A DNA stretch of 64,000 nt from positions 62,001 to 126,000 of the forward strand of contig NZ_JACFYZ010000010.1 in assembly GCF_015712065.1 (NCBI RefSeq). The letters run 5' to 3'. The first letter of the stretch is position 1. Each line of letters opens with the position of its first letter. Shown piece after piece: positions 24,611-33,755 of the stretch. The position numbers and the translations under genes were made by a program. This DNA is from Ectopseudomonas chengduensis. Lineage in GTDB: Bacteria > Pseudomonadota > Gammaproteobacteria > Pseudomonadales > Pseudomonadaceae. Under the pieces are notes generated by a model. That model worked only from the letters and a program-made list of their open reading frames with translations. It was not told where the DNA came from and did not search any database.

Positions 24611-26016
24611 GCGAACCAGCCATGCAGCAGCAATGGCCCATCACTGCCGACCGGGCGATACGCCCAGCCGCGCTGACCGGCACGGGTTTGCACCACGTAA
24701 TAGTCGCGGCGCACATCCTCGCCATCCCACCAACCGGACTCGATGCGCTCCGGGCCGGAGAGGATGCGCAGTGAGGCCTCACGCAGCGGTTGGGGTTCGC
24801 TCAGCAGCCAGCCGGGGCGCGGGCCGCAGGGAGGCAGCAAGGGGTTGGTAGGTTCATTTTGCCAGGCATGCTCGGGGCGGTGATCGGCTCTGGCACCGAG
24901 GCCATGCAGAGCGTCATCACCGAGGCGCGCCCTTAGCCGCTCGCGTAATTGCTCCCAAGGCTGGTTCTGCTGTGGACGCTCGTCGAACAGTTGCTGATGC
25001 TGCGGCGCGAAGGTCGGCAATTCACGCGCCTCCAGCCGCACGGCCAGCACCGGGGCTGGTAGCTGCTGATGCTCCAGACGGGCGCGTGTCAGCTCGAACA
25101 GCATGCCGGGATCACGCTCGGCGCTGAGCAGACCCACCTGTATCTGCGTATCGGCACCCGCGCGGTGTTCCAGGTGCAGGGTGAAACGCTGCACGCCACT
25201 ATCACGACAGGCCAGGTAAGCCGCCAGATCGGCTGTCAGCCGGCGCAACGGGAACAGCAGCGCCTGATGCGATTCCACTTCGAAATTCAGCTCGATACGG
25301 GTATCGAAAACATCCGCAGGCATGAAGAAATCCAGCGCTAACGGACGCTGGCCAGACAGGGTATCGAGATGACGTAGCACTTCGGCAGGGAAACGCTTGG
25401 CCAGGCTGTCACGCGGCAGAGCCAACAGCTGCCGCAACTGCCTGAGCCCCATGCGATTGAAGGCCGTGATCAGCGTGGCGGATAGCCCGAGTCGATCCAC
25501 TGACAAAGGATCGAGCATCTGCTTGAGCATCCGCTCATCACTTGCCATCAACCCATCACCGATATTGACCAGCACTCGGGCTGCTGCCGGATTCGGCGCG
25601 ACGGCAATACGGTGCTGGAAGGCCAGTGCCGAAAGCTCGGCGCGCAGGCGTGCTTCGAAACGCGGCCAGGGGCCGAACAGTTCCAGACTGGACTGCACCT
25701 CCAGCAGCAGGCAGCGCGGATAGTGCAGGCTGACCTGGGCACTGAACCCATAGGCCCAGGCAGCCAGAAACTGCTGCCAGCGCTCGATGGCTGCCAGATC
25801 GTACTCTGCCGTGGCAAACCCACGTGTCAGCGCCTGTGCTGCAGTCAGTGACTGGCCGGGCTTCAGTCCCAGGACTCGGGCTGCCGGGTTGACCGCCTGT
25901 AGAACGCGCCGTTGTGGCGAGCCGGTAAGCAGCACCAGCGGCTCGTCGGGATTGGCGCGGTGACGCTGCACGCCGTCCATGGCCAGTTGCGGCAACAAGA
26001 TGCAAGCCCAGAGCAT
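24607..26016 (-). CDS. imuB: ImuB, Y-family polymerase-like mutasome protein
   Basis: 469 residues starting MLWACILLPQLAMDGVQ, with Y-family palm and fingers features (RVLGLKPGQSLTAAQAL, LLLEVQSSLELFGPW). The acidic catalytic residues of true Y-family polymerases are not evident, as is known for ImuB, which serves as a scaffold linking ImuA, DnaE2 and the beta clamp. The ATG at 26016 is 7 bp after imuA. The C-terminal part ending RPVGSDGPLLLHGWFA is family-typical. With dnaE2 broken, ImuB has lost its local polymerase partner. Confidence 0.92.
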   Translation of the reverse strand: MLWACILLPQLAMDGVQRHRANPDEPLVLLTGSPQRRVLQAVNPAARVLGLKPGQSLTAAQALTRGFATAEYDLAAIERWQQFLAAWAYGFSAQVSLHYPRCLLLEVQSSLELFGPWPRFEARLRAELSALAFQHRIAVAPNPAAARVLVNIGDGLMASDERMLKQMLDPLSVDRLGLSATLITAFNRMGLRQLRQLLALPRDSLAKRFPAEVLRHLDTLSGQRPLALDFFMPADVFDTRIELNFEVESHQALLFPLRRLTADLAAYLACRDSGVQRFTLHLEHRAGADTQIQVGLLSAERDPGMLFELTRARLEHQQLPAPVLAVRLEARELPTFAPQHQQLFDERPQQNQPWEQLRERLRARLGDDALHGLGARADHRPEHAWQNEPTNPLLPPCGPRPGWLLSEPQPLREASLRILSGPERIESGWWDGEDVRRDYYVVQTRAGQRGWAYRPVGSDGPLLLHGWFA

Positions 26017-26023
26017 GGCAGGT

Positions 26024-26641
26024 TCAATGCCAGGCAAACGCGAGCGGCTGCGCAGGTGGTAGACCACCGCGACACTTGATCACCCGTAGCTGCGCTGGCT
26101 GGCTGTCGAGCACCAGTCGTAGTGCTGCCGGTGAAGGATTGGCCGCTTCTGCCAGCGGCCGATAGGCGAAAGCCAGGGTTTGTCCGGTAGCCGCTGCCAC
26201 TTGCAGACGTCTCAGCGAGCGATCATCGGCCTGACGCAACCAGCTCAACACCGCGCCACAACTGCCCGAACGCAAGCATTGTTCGGCAGCCCACAGGGCA
26301 TCGCGACCATCTGCCTGGATGATGCTCAGTTGGCGTAAATCGACGCCGGCATGAATCCAGGCCTGAGGGTAGGGCAGATGAGGAGGGGAGATCAGCACCA
26401 CCCGTTCGCCTGAAACCGTCAGGCTGGCAAGGGTCGGCCACAGCAAGCTCAGCTCGCCGATGCCAGGCGCAGTCGTGAGAATTTCACTGAGTGCAGCCGT
26501 AGGCCAGCCGCCACCTGGCAGTACGGCGTCGAGAAAATGATGTCCAGTTGAGAAATTTACGCCCGATGGCGATGAAACGACCTGACCTCGCCATACGCGG
26601 CGAGCGTCGATCAACCGGTCAAGCGCGACCACGGATGACAT
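26024..26641 (-). CDS. imuA: ImuA, translesion synthesis-associated RecA-like protein
   Basis: 205 residues starting MSSVVALDRL. A RecA/SulA-like core is visible, with LDAVLPGGGWPTAALSEILT, LLWPTLASL, ERVVLISPPHLPYPQAW and the C-terminal RVIKCRGG segment. ImuA is the first gene of the SOS mutagenesis cassette imuA-imuB-dnaE2. The upstream in-frame extension would cover the LexA box, so the ATG at 26641 is preferred. The lexA2 gene that often leads this cassette in Pseudomonas is not present. Confidence 0.92.
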   Translation of the reverse strand: MSSVVALDRLIDARRVWRGQVVSSPSGVNFSTGHHFLDAVLPGGGWPTAALSEILTTAPGIGELSLLWPTLASLTVSGERVVLISPPHLPYPQAWIHAGVDLRQLSIIQADGRDALWAAEQCLRSGSCGAVLSWLRQADDRSLRRLQVAAATGQTLAFAYRPLAEAANPSPAALRLVLDSQPAQLRVIKCRGGLPPAQPLAFAWH

Positions 26642-26659
26642 GGAGGTAACAACCAAATA

Positions 26660-26675
26660 CTGTATATGAATACAG
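26660..26675 (-). promoter_or_regulatory. LexA (SOS) box of imuA
   Basis: CTGTATATGAATACAG on the plus strand is a CTGT-N8-ACAG palindrome, 19 bp upstream of the imuA ATG. It matches the LexA consensus closely and implies DNA-damage induction of imuA-imuB and the truncated dnaE2. Confidence 0.92.
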
Positions 26676-27382
26676 TATTGTTTGAGCCAACGCATGGGTC
26701 AAGAGAATCGCGATAAGGTGCTCAACTTGGTTACCGAGACGCAGCCGAGTCAGCCGAATAAATCAGTCCGGAGAATCGTGTCGATCCAGGAAATCGCGAT
26801 CTACGTACAACCAACCCATACGATCCGTCGTGTTGTGTTGTGCAGACACTGACTCGAAGCGAACCCATATGGCGTCTCGGAAATTTATCGCAGCGCGCAT
26901 CTAGGATTGTCGACCGCAAAGCGGTGCTGCAGATGCGGTTGAGAGAATGACCAAGCGAAAGGTCTCAATGCCCATGGGGGTACATGGATCATGGGAACGA
27001 TGAAGCCCGGCGTTTCAGGTGTCTGCGAGCCAACGTAGGTGATTCAGTCTTAAGCGACACTCACACAAATCGAGAGTAAAGAGCCCTACATTGGATAAGT
27101 CATAAGTTCGCATAATATATATTATGTTAAATTAGATGTCAGACTAGAAATGTTCATGAGCATTGTGACGCCTGATGAAAAAGTAGAAAATGACTGATTA
27201 AAAAAAATACCAAGATATCAGTGAGATGCAGCATTCTCCGCTGTCAAGGTTTCCCTTGCCCCCCCTCGTTAACGGTTAAAAAAGGAGAATCCTGATGAGG
27301 CTTTTGCCTGTTTAAAAAGCCTAAAAAGAAGACTAAATACTGTGCTATTTTTCAAGAGTACTCGTGACTTCCTTTTAGACCA
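26676..27382. other. Gene-free interval holding the dif-like site
   Basis: About 700 bp with no credible coding frame. It contains the LexA box edge, then about 400 bp without recognisable structure, then the dif-like site. From there to the first recombinase gene it is AT-rich, with a GTTAAC palindrome near 27268. Confidence 0.6.
27105..27132 (+). other. dif: dif-like XerC/XerD recombination site
   Basis: A 28-bp site with left (XerC) arm AGTTCGCATAA, 6-bp spacer TATATA and right (XerD) arm TTATGTTAAAT. From memory, E. coli dif is GGTGCGCATAA / TGTATA / TTATGTTAAAT, so the XerD arm and the inner XerC arm are identical and the spacer differs by one base. It may be the chromosome's own dif, placing the window at the replication terminus. 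It may also be a dif-mimicking attachment site of an Xer-exploiting element, given the recombinase genes next to it. Confidence 0.85.
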
Positions 27383-28570
27383 ATGGGATCGTCAATGTCA
27401 AAAGTCATAGACCCTCGGCCTGTCCTTGCTGGTCCCGAAAGTATGTCTCTCGATCTCGGGCTGTACTACGCTCGCTACCCCTGCATCGAAGCCTTCCTCA
27501 GTAGTCTCTCCGCTAATCTTGATGTAGAAACGGACTTAAAATGCGCTATCCGCTTTCTTGCATATCATAGTCACCCGCTTGGAACCTTTAATAATTACCG
27601 AACATTCGTTGAACGTTTGCTCCTATGGAGCTGGATTGTCGCCGAAAAAACTGTACTGACACTAGATAAAGAGACGTTTACGAATTTTATTACTTTTTGC
27701 AAGATGCCACCTTCAAATTGGGTTGGATTTTCTACAACCGCTAGATTCGCTCAAGTCGATGGTAATTCGGTTTTCAATGAATCATGGCGGCCTTTCAATA
27801 TTCGAGCATCTAAAGATGTAGGGGCGCGCAGCCCTAAAGTGGAAACCTTGCGTTTCATTCGTAGCGTTTGTAGTTCATTTTATGGTTTTCTCTGCGAGGA
27901 AGATGTGATAGCGATAAATCCAGCTATATCATCACGAACTTTCTATGGAAGAGGAATGCGCGCTACTTACCCTGTGGAACGATATTTAACTTCCGAGCAA
28001 TTAGGTCAGGTTCTGCAAGCGCTAGAATTTCATGCGCTGGGTGATCCTGCTGGTGAGCGTGCTCTTTTTATAATAGCAGCAACGACTCTTATGTGTTTGC
28101 ATGCTGCAGACCTTGCAAATGCTGATAACTACTGCCCATGCATGAATTGCTTTGTTCTAGACGATGCCAGATGGTGGTTGATACTAGAGGCGCCAGGTCG
28201 GCTGCTAAGGAAAGTTGAAGTCACTCCAGAGTTCCTGCCCTACTTGAGACGCTATCGAAAAAGCCGAGGACTACCCCCGTTCCCAGAGCAGAACGAAGAA
28301 ATCCCTATCTTGGAGGCTAGTCACGGGCGCCCCGGTCTTTCCGTGCGACAAATACGAAGCATTGTTAAAGAAGCGCTTATGAAAGCTCATGCAAGCATTA
28401 CTTCTACAGACAAAGGCGGTGAGCACTGGAATATCCTGCTTGGTGGCAGTATGCGTTTTTTGAAAGAAAGCGGCGCAAAGATTCGTGCGCAAAGCTTCCG
28501 CCCTGCCGAGTTGCAGAAATATCTAGGCATTTTCAGCTTGGCTTATACCTATGGAAGGTATTATGGTTGA
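27383..28570 (+). CDS. Degenerate tyrosine recombinase-like protein, paralogue of its neighbour
   Basis: 395 residues. The N-terminal half closely parallels the next gene (FNNYRTFVERLLLWSWIVAE against FNSYRTHVERLLLWSLLVAV; also WRPF). The catalytic half has lost the signature. Arg I is His (MCLHAADL against MYLRVSDL). The GKGNK lysine region reads APGRLLRK. The HWLRH box is replaced by MRFLKE, the second His region is absent, and the protein ends at TYGRYYG. The frame is open throughout and visibly AT-richer than the neighbour. An intact reading frame with no active site suggests either a retained architectural partner or a recently silenced gene. An ATG at 27395 is an alternative start. Confidence 0.8.
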   Translation: MGSSMSKVIDPRPVLAGPESMSLDLGLYYARYPCIEAFLSSLSANLDVETDLKCAIRFLAYHSHPLGTFNNYRTFVERLLLWSWIVAEKTVLTLDKETFTNFITFCKMPPSNWVGFSTTARFAQVDGNSVFNESWRPFNIRASKDVGARSPKVETLRFIRSVCSSFYGFLCEEDVIAINPAISSRTFYGRGMRATYPVERYLTSEQLGQVLQALEFHALGDPAGERALFIIAATTLMCLHAADLANADNYCPCMNCFVLDDARWWLILEAPGRLLRKVEVTPEFLPYLRRYRKSRGLPPFPEQNEEIPILEASHGRPGLSVRQIRSIVKEALMKAHASITSTDKGGEHWNILLGGSMRFLKESGAKIRAQSFRPAELQKYLGIFSLAYTYGRYYG

Positions 28571-28847
28571 TAGAGCGTTCCCCGCTAGCTTAAATTCCTG
28601 GCCTATAAGCTTCTCTGGCGGGACGCCCGGCAGACTCATTTCTCCCATTTAAAAATCCGACTCCAATCGTAACTGCATGTTATTAAACGTATTATTTGTA
28701 AGGATCATGGGGTTACAGATTTTAAGAAGGACAGCGAGGATTGATCGGAGAAATCTAAGCAATATCCGATAATCACCAGACCCGGATATTGCTCTATACT
28801 ACGCTGAAAGACCGATATAGACGCATTCGCCCAGGTTGAACCACTTC

Positions 28848-30140
28848 ATGTCGCAGCATCCCCAGCCGCTTTTCGAGACCTTTGATCGCTTCCACGAACT
28901 CAACTTTCTTCACCTCAATGGCGAGCTTCCAGCGGTTCGGGACTTCCTCCATGGTTGTGCCGATGAGCTCCAGGCCGTCGAGGGCTATCGCGCCGTTCGG
29001 GGATTTCTGAAGTCCTACGCCGGCAACGAAGCCACGTTCAACTCCTATCGAACCCACGTCGAGCGGCTGCTGCTCTGGTCCCTACTGGTGGCTGTCAAGC
29101 CCCTTGTTGAACTGCGTCGCCGGGACGCCGAGGCCTTCATGGAGTTCTGCCTCAACCCGCCCGCCGACTGGATAGGTCCGGTCGTAAAGTCCCGCTTCCT
29201 GCGCGTGGGTGGTCGCAAGAAGCTCGACACGGACACCTACATCGTCAATTTGCAATGGCGACCTTTCAGTCACACTGTGGCCAAGCGCGAACGCAAGATT
29301 GCCGAAGAGGCCGTTGCCGCCCTTCCCTCCCGTCCCTACCGCTTGTCCCAGGGATCGGTGGCTCAGGTATTCGCAGTCTGCGGCAGCTTCTTCCAACACG
29401 CGATTGATGAGGGTCTCACCGAGGTGAACCCCTTCCGGGCGGTAAAACAGAAATCCATCTACAAGCAACGCAACACCTTGGATGTGGCGTCACGTTCCCT
29501 GACTCCGCTGCAGTGGAGCTACGTGATCGAGACTGCCGAGCAGATGGCCGCGACCGACCCGACACACGAACGCACTCTGTTCATCGTTGCGACTCTGTTC
29601 TCCATGTACCTGCGAGTCTCCGATCTGGTCGGGCGTGACAACTGGACGCCTACCATGGGCGACATCCGCCGCGATAGCATGGGCAACTGGTGGTTTCATG
29701 TGGTGGGCAAAGGCAACAAGGCCGCCAAGATCAGCATCCGCGACGAATACATCCAGAACTACCTGATACGCTATCGCCAGCATTTACAGCTCTCCCCCCA
29801 GCCATCTGCCCACGAGAAAACACCGTTGATCAGTTCCCTGAAGGGGCGTGGTGGGCTATCTGATCGACATATTCGCCTGCTGCTCCAAGGGCTATTTGAT
29901 CGCGCTATGGGGCGTATGGCTGAGGAAGGCTGGAGCGATGACGAAATAGACCAGTTGCGTTCAGCTTCACTGCATTGGTTACGCCACACCTCCGCAACCT
30001 TTGATGCACCATATCGAGAGATGAAGGACCTCCAGGCTGACCTTCGTCACAATAGTCTCAGCACTACCCAAAATACGTACTACAACTCGCTGGACGAACA
30101 ACGGGCACACTCGGTGAAAAGCCTTCCAATCAGACGTTAG
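28848..30140 (+). CDS. Tyrosine recombinase/integrase, catalytic residues intact
   Basis: 430 residues. The core-binding domain spans about 60-150. The catalytic domain has Arg I in MYLRVSDL, Lys in VVGKGNKAAKIS, the HWLRHTSAT box, His in LRHNSLST and the nucleophile Tyr in TQNTYYNS. All canonical positions are present. It lies 277 bp after its degenerate paralogue and 1.7 kb from a dif-like site. A TTG 12 bp upstream could extend it; the ATG at 28848 is preferred. The N-terminus is longer than in XerC/D (about 300 residues). Its target is unknown; the nearest candidate substrate is the dif-like site. Confidence 0.88.
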   Translation: MSQHPQPLFETFDRFHELNFLHLNGELPAVRDFLHGCADELQAVEGYRAVRGFLKSYAGNEATFNSYRTHVERLLLWSLLVAVKPLVELRRRDAEAFMEFCLNPPADWIGPVVKSRFLRVGGRKKLDTDTYIVNLQWRPFSHTVAKRERKIAEEAVAALPSRPYRLSQGSVAQVFAVCGSFFQHAIDEGLTEVNPFRAVKQKSIYKQRNTLDVASRSLTPLQWSYVIETAEQMAATDPTHERTLFIVATLFSMYLRVSDLVGRDNWTPTMGDIRRDSMGNWWFHVVGKGNKAAKISIRDEYIQNYLIRYRQHLQLSPQPSAHEKTPLISSLKGRGGLSDRHIRLLLQGLFDRAMGRMAEEGWSDDEIDQLRSASLHWLRHTSATFDAPYREMKDLQADLRHNSLSTTQNTYYNSLDEQRAHSVKSLPIRR

Positions 30141-30559
30141 ACGCCCATTAAACACACACTTGTTTAGCCATCGCGCATAGCTTGAGAACGAGAAAATTTT
30201 CCTTGGCTCAGGTGATGGGTGAGTTATGCAACCAGCGCATGCTCGACCTCGACTCGCGGACATGCCATCTGCTTGCTGGCGCGTTTCTGCGCCAGCAAGA
30301 AATCAGGAGGTCGCGCTTCCGTCGTCATTGAAAAAGTCATCACGGGAGATGCGTCCGAAATCGCTGAGGTCTTGGTCTTACTGGTCTTCAGCGACCGTCT
30401 CGAAGATCGTCGATCATTGCAGCCTTCGTGCTGTACTTGGCTCCGAGATGTACCAGCCTCTCGATGTTCGCGGCAGTGAAGAACTGGTGGCCGGCAGCGA
30501 TGACTCTCTGTGCTTTGATAATCCCGTGCAGGACTTCACCCACCCATTTCGCAGGCTGC
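30141..30559. other. Interval after the recombinases with no clear gene
   Basis: About 420 bp leading into the IS1182-type remnant. An inverted repeat TTGCTGGCG-CGTTTCTG-CGCCAGCAA (about 30272-30297) is notable: a 9-bp perfect stem that may be a terminator or an att-like hairpin. Otherwise I see no structure. Confidence 0.45.
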
Positions 30560-30685
30560 GATCTTCAGGCGTTGGGGTTCGACAAGGCCCGGTCTCATCG
30601 TACGGGGCGTCCTGATTATGATCCGGCTAATCTGCTCAAGATCTGTCAGTACGGCTACGTGCAGCGCAACCGTCACGTTCATTGA
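30560..30685 (+). pseudogene. Remnant of an IS1182-type transposase
   Basis: The frame DLQALGFDKARSHRTGRPDY, continuing to DPANLLKICQYGYVQRNR, matches the N-terminal segment typical of IS1182-family transposases (GFxxA...TGRPxYxPxxLLKxxxYGYxxR). It then hits a stop after RNRHVH. The rest of the transposase and the terminal repeats are missing. Confidence 0.65.
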
Positions 30686-30868
30686 AAAGTATGGATGTGA
30701 TGACCGGCGCCTCAGCACCTGCTAACCATCGAGTTGGCAGCCGCTTCGAGTCTCAAGGCTTTCTCATGATCCAACGCCTAGCCTAGGATCCGACTACGCA
30801 CAGCGGATCGGCATCTATAGCAGCCGAGACCATGGTGGTTCCATATGCCGGTTGCGAGCGGTCAACCA

Positions 30869-30899
30869 GAGCACCACACCCGACATGGGTGCGGTGCTC
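30869..30899 (-). terminator. Hairpin downstream of the MFS transporter gene
   Basis: GAGCACCACACCC and GGGTGCGGTGCTC form a 13-bp stem with one mismatch and a 5-nt loop, 20 bp beyond the transporter stop. No T-tract follows on the minus strand. Confidence 0.5.
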
Positions 30900-30918
30900 A
30901 GTTCCTGATAGCAGTGGA

Positions 30919-32265
30919 TCAGCCGGCAGTCGATTCCAGAGGTTTCTCCATCAGCGTGCAGACCTGACCCGGCCGGTGCCAGAGAAAACCCATAATGGCG
31001 GCGGCGCCCACCAGCCCCGGCAGCGCGAACGCCAGAAAGCTCGCCTGCAACGGCAGTTGCGCGGCGTGCAAAGCTCCGCCCAGCAACGGGCCGATGATGG
31101 CGCCAATACGGCCAATTCCCATCGCCCAGCCCAGACCAGTGGAGCGGATATGCGCGGGGTAAAATTGCACGGCGCAGGCATTGGCGAGGATCTGCGTACC
31201 GATAGTGCAGGCCCCGGCCACGCCGATCAGCAGGTAGAGCACCGGCAGCGGTGACTTCAGCGCCAATAGACTCAGCGACAGCGCACCGGTGGCGAAGAAC
31301 GCCAGGAGTACCCGACCCAGGCCTATGCGATCTCCCAGCCAGCCGCCGCCGATTGCCCCGAAGATGGCGCCGAAGTTCAGCACCAGCAGGAACGCCAGGC
31401 TGGAGTTGAGGCCGTAGCCGGCAGCGTTCATAAGCTTCGGCAGCCAGGAACTCAGGGCGTAGACCATCAGCAGGCAGCAGAAGAAGGCCACCCAGAGCAT
31501 CAGCGTTTTCAGTGCGCGACCATCCTGGAACAACTGGGAGATGGCCACCTTGCCCGCCTGCCCCTTTGCCAGATTGAGCCGGTCGTGCATTTTGGGCACG
31601 TAGTCGGGCTCTGCCCTGGCCAGCAGCTCTTTGGCGCGTTCGACCTCCCCCTGGCGCAGCAGGAAGTTCAACGACTCCGGCAGCTGGCGCACCAGCAACG
31701 GCAGCACCAGCAGCGGTACAACCGCCACGAAGAACACCGATTGCCAGCCCCAGCTGGGCATCAACGCCATGCCCAGACCCGCAGAGAGCATGCCCCCCAC
31801 CGAGTAACCGCTGAACATGATCGCCACCAGGGTGCTGCGGATTTTCTTCGGCGCGTACTCGTTCATCAGCGCCACCACATTGGGCATCACCCCACCGATA
31901 CCAAGCCCGGCGAAAAAGCGGCAAATGGCAAACTCCTCGGGAGTGCGCGCGAATCCGTTGATCACGGTAAAACCGCTGAACAGGACCACACAGGTCATGA
32001 TGGTCTTGCGGCGCCCGATCCGGTCCGACAGTGGGCCGAAGAACAGTGCACCGAGCATCATGCCCACCAATGCGCAGCTGCCTAGCAGACCGGCCTGCAG
32101 CGCAGAGAGGTTCCAGGCTTGCATCAGCGACGGCAGCACCACGCCGTAGATAACCAGATCATAGCCATCGAAGATAATGATCAGCGCGCACCAGAACAGC
32201 ACGCGCCCGTGAAAGGTATTGAAGCGGGCCCCGTCAAGCAGGGCGGAAACGTCGATATCACGCAT
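30919..32265 (-). CDS. MFS aromatic acid:H+ symporter (AAHS family, PcaK/BenK-like)
   Basis: 448 residues with 12 predicted membrane segments. The family motif FDGYDLVIYGVVLPSL lies in the first segment, followed by GPLSDRIGRRK in loop 2-3 and GWLGDRIGLGR in loop 8-9. AAHS members import protonated benzoate, 4-hydroxybenzoate or salicylate-like acids. It lies 73 bp downstream of nahG on the same strand, so salicylate is the likely substrate, controlled together with nahG. Substrate assignment is from context. Confidence 0.87.
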   Translation of the reverse strand: MRDIDVSALLDGARFNTFHGRVLFWCALIIIFDGYDLVIYGVVLPSLMQAWNLSALQAGLLGSCALVGMMLGALFFGPLSDRIGRRKTIMTCVVLFSGFTVINGFARTPEEFAICRFFAGLGIGGVMPNVVALMNEYAPKKIRSTLVAIMFSGYSVGGMLSAGLGMALMPSWGWQSVFFVAVVPLLVLPLLVRQLPESLNFLLRQGEVERAKELLARAEPDYVPKMHDRLNLAKGQAGKVAISQLFQDGRALKTLMLWVAFFCCLLMVYALSSWLPKLMNAAGYGLNSSLAFLLVLNFGAIFGAIGGGWLGDRIGLGRVLLAFFATGALSLSLLALKSPLPVLYLLIGVAGACTIGTQILANACAVQFYPAHIRSTGLGWAMGIGRIGAIIGPLLGGALHAAQLPLQASFLAFALPGLVGAAAIMGFLWHRPGQVCTLMEKPLESTAG

Positions 32266-32338
32266 GGCATAGCTCTTCTTGTCATTGTTATAGAGCCGGA
32301 ACCGGCATCGAGGCCGATTCCGGTAGAACGACGCGCAA

Positions 32339-33640
32339 CTAGGCGCAGTGGCTCAGGGCTGTCCAACCTAGTCGAGCGCGGGCATCTCGCACGTCAGCGT
32401 CGAGGTCGTGGTTCCACAACCAGTCGAAGCGGCTAGCCAAGGTAGCTCCCAGCGCCTGTTTGTCATCACCCACTGCCGGGTCACGCAGTTCGTAAAGTTC
32501 ACCGGCTTCCCAGGAGGTACGCTGCACGCGGCAGGCACGCGGGCGGCGCAAGGCGTCGTAGGCAGCCAGCAACTCATCGAGGTTGCCGCGACTCACCTGA
32601 ACATCTCCCAGCAGGCGGGCGAGGAAGTAGGCGTCCTCGAGCCCCTGCCCTGCCCCGGCGCCCTGGTGCGGCAGCATCGCGTGGGCGGCATCGCCGATCA
32701 GCGCCACACGGCCGTGGACATAACCAGGTAGCTCGGCGAGGTCGTGCAGAGCCCAGTAGGTTGGCGAGGGAATGCACTCCAGCAGGATTCGCGCAGCATC
32801 GCCCCAGCCGACGAAGGCGTCGAGCATCTCACGCTGGCTGGCCTGACGAACCCAGGGCGAATTCTCGGGCCAGGTGGGCGCGGGCTGACTGCGGTCAGAT
32901 ACGAAGGCCACCACGTTGATGATGCGCCCCCGCTTAACCGGAAAGGTAAGGATGTGGCCATCCAGGCCCAGGTACATCTGCGGCACGTCCACCAAGTGCT
33001 CGTCAACGCCAGCGGCACGGTAGGCCTCGCGCAGGTGCAGGCTATCGATCATGCCACGGTAGGCGCAGGTACCACTGAAGCGCGGCACGGCGGGCGGGGC
33101 CCCGATACCCTCGAGGACATGGCCACGAATAGCCGATTTGATGCCATCGGCGGCGATCAGCAAGTCACCGCGATATTCACTACCGTCGGTAAAGCGCACA
33201 CAGGCCTCATCGCCGTGCTGCTCCACGCCCACGGCGCGCTTATTGAATCGGGCAATGCCCTCCGGCAGTCGGCTGGCGAGCACGTCGAGGAAATCCGCCC
33301 GGTGCACCGAAGACTGCCCCACGCCAGGAGCCACGCTCGCGCCAATGTAACCGGCGTCGACGCTGCGGCGCCATTCGAACCACACGTCCTGCCAGGGCTC
33401 GGGGGTGCGATCGGCAACCTGGGCGTAAGGCTCTGCAATGCCGAGACCGGCAATGGCTCGCACCGCGTTAGCACCGAAGGAAACGCCCGCTCCCACCTCA
33501 CCGAAGGCCGGTGCGGATTCGAAGAGCTGGACGTCGAGATGGGAATGGCGGCACAGATCCAGTGCCAGGGCGACGCCGGAAATACCGCCGCCGATGATGC
33601 CGATACGCAGGGCAGGCTTGGTGATCATGTTTGTACCCAT
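32339..33640 (-). CDS. nahG: Salicylate 1-monooxygenase (salicylate hydroxylase)
   Basis: 433 residues of the single-component FAD monooxygenase family. The FAD-binding GIIGGGISGVALALDLCR lies near residue 14, VGAGVSFGANAVRAI follows, the DG motif is in LLIAADGIKSAIRG, and GDAAHAMLPHQGAGAGQGLEDA is the second FAD motif. From memory the protein tracks plasmid NAH7 NahG along nearly its whole length, including FSGTCAYRGM and SRFDWLWNHDLD. It converts salicylate, NADH and O2 to catechol and CO2. It is divergent from nahR. An ATG 12 bp further in is an alternative start. No catechol dioxygenase is in the window. Confidence 0.93.
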   Translation of the reverse strand: MGTNMITKPALRIGIIGGGISGVALALDLCRHSHLDVQLFESAPAFGEVGAGVSFGANAVRAIAGLGIAEPYAQVADRTPEPWQDVWFEWRRSVDAGYIGASVAPGVGQSSVHRADFLDVLASRLPEGIARFNKRAVGVEQHGDEACVRFTDGSEYRGDLLIAADGIKSAIRGHVLEGIGAPPAVPRFSGTCAYRGMIDSLHLREAYRAAGVDEHLVDVPQMYLGLDGHILTFPVKRGRIINVVAFVSDRSQPAPTWPENSPWVRQASQREMLDAFVGWGDAARILLECIPSPTYWALHDLAELPGYVHGRVALIGDAAHAMLPHQGAGAGQGLEDAYFLARLLGDVQVSRGNLDELLAAYDALRRPRACRVQRTSWEAGELYELRDPAVGDDKQALGATLASRFDWLWNHDLDADVRDARARLGWTALSHCA

Positions 33641-33755
33641 GATGTTGTTGTTGGAGTGAAGTCATCATGGGCGCACGAGAAATATTGATAAATACCGCAG
33701 CCTGCATACAAACTATTTCAAACCTGAATATTCCTACCAACCTATGAGGCAGACC
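33641..33755. promoter_or_regulatory. Divergent nahG/nahR control region
   Basis: 115 bp between the divergent starts. By analogy with the NAH and sal systems it should hold the NahR site and both promoters. AT-rich stretches (ATATTGATAAATA and CTGAATATTCC) are visible, but I could not place a convincing full NahR box. Confidence 0.5.
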
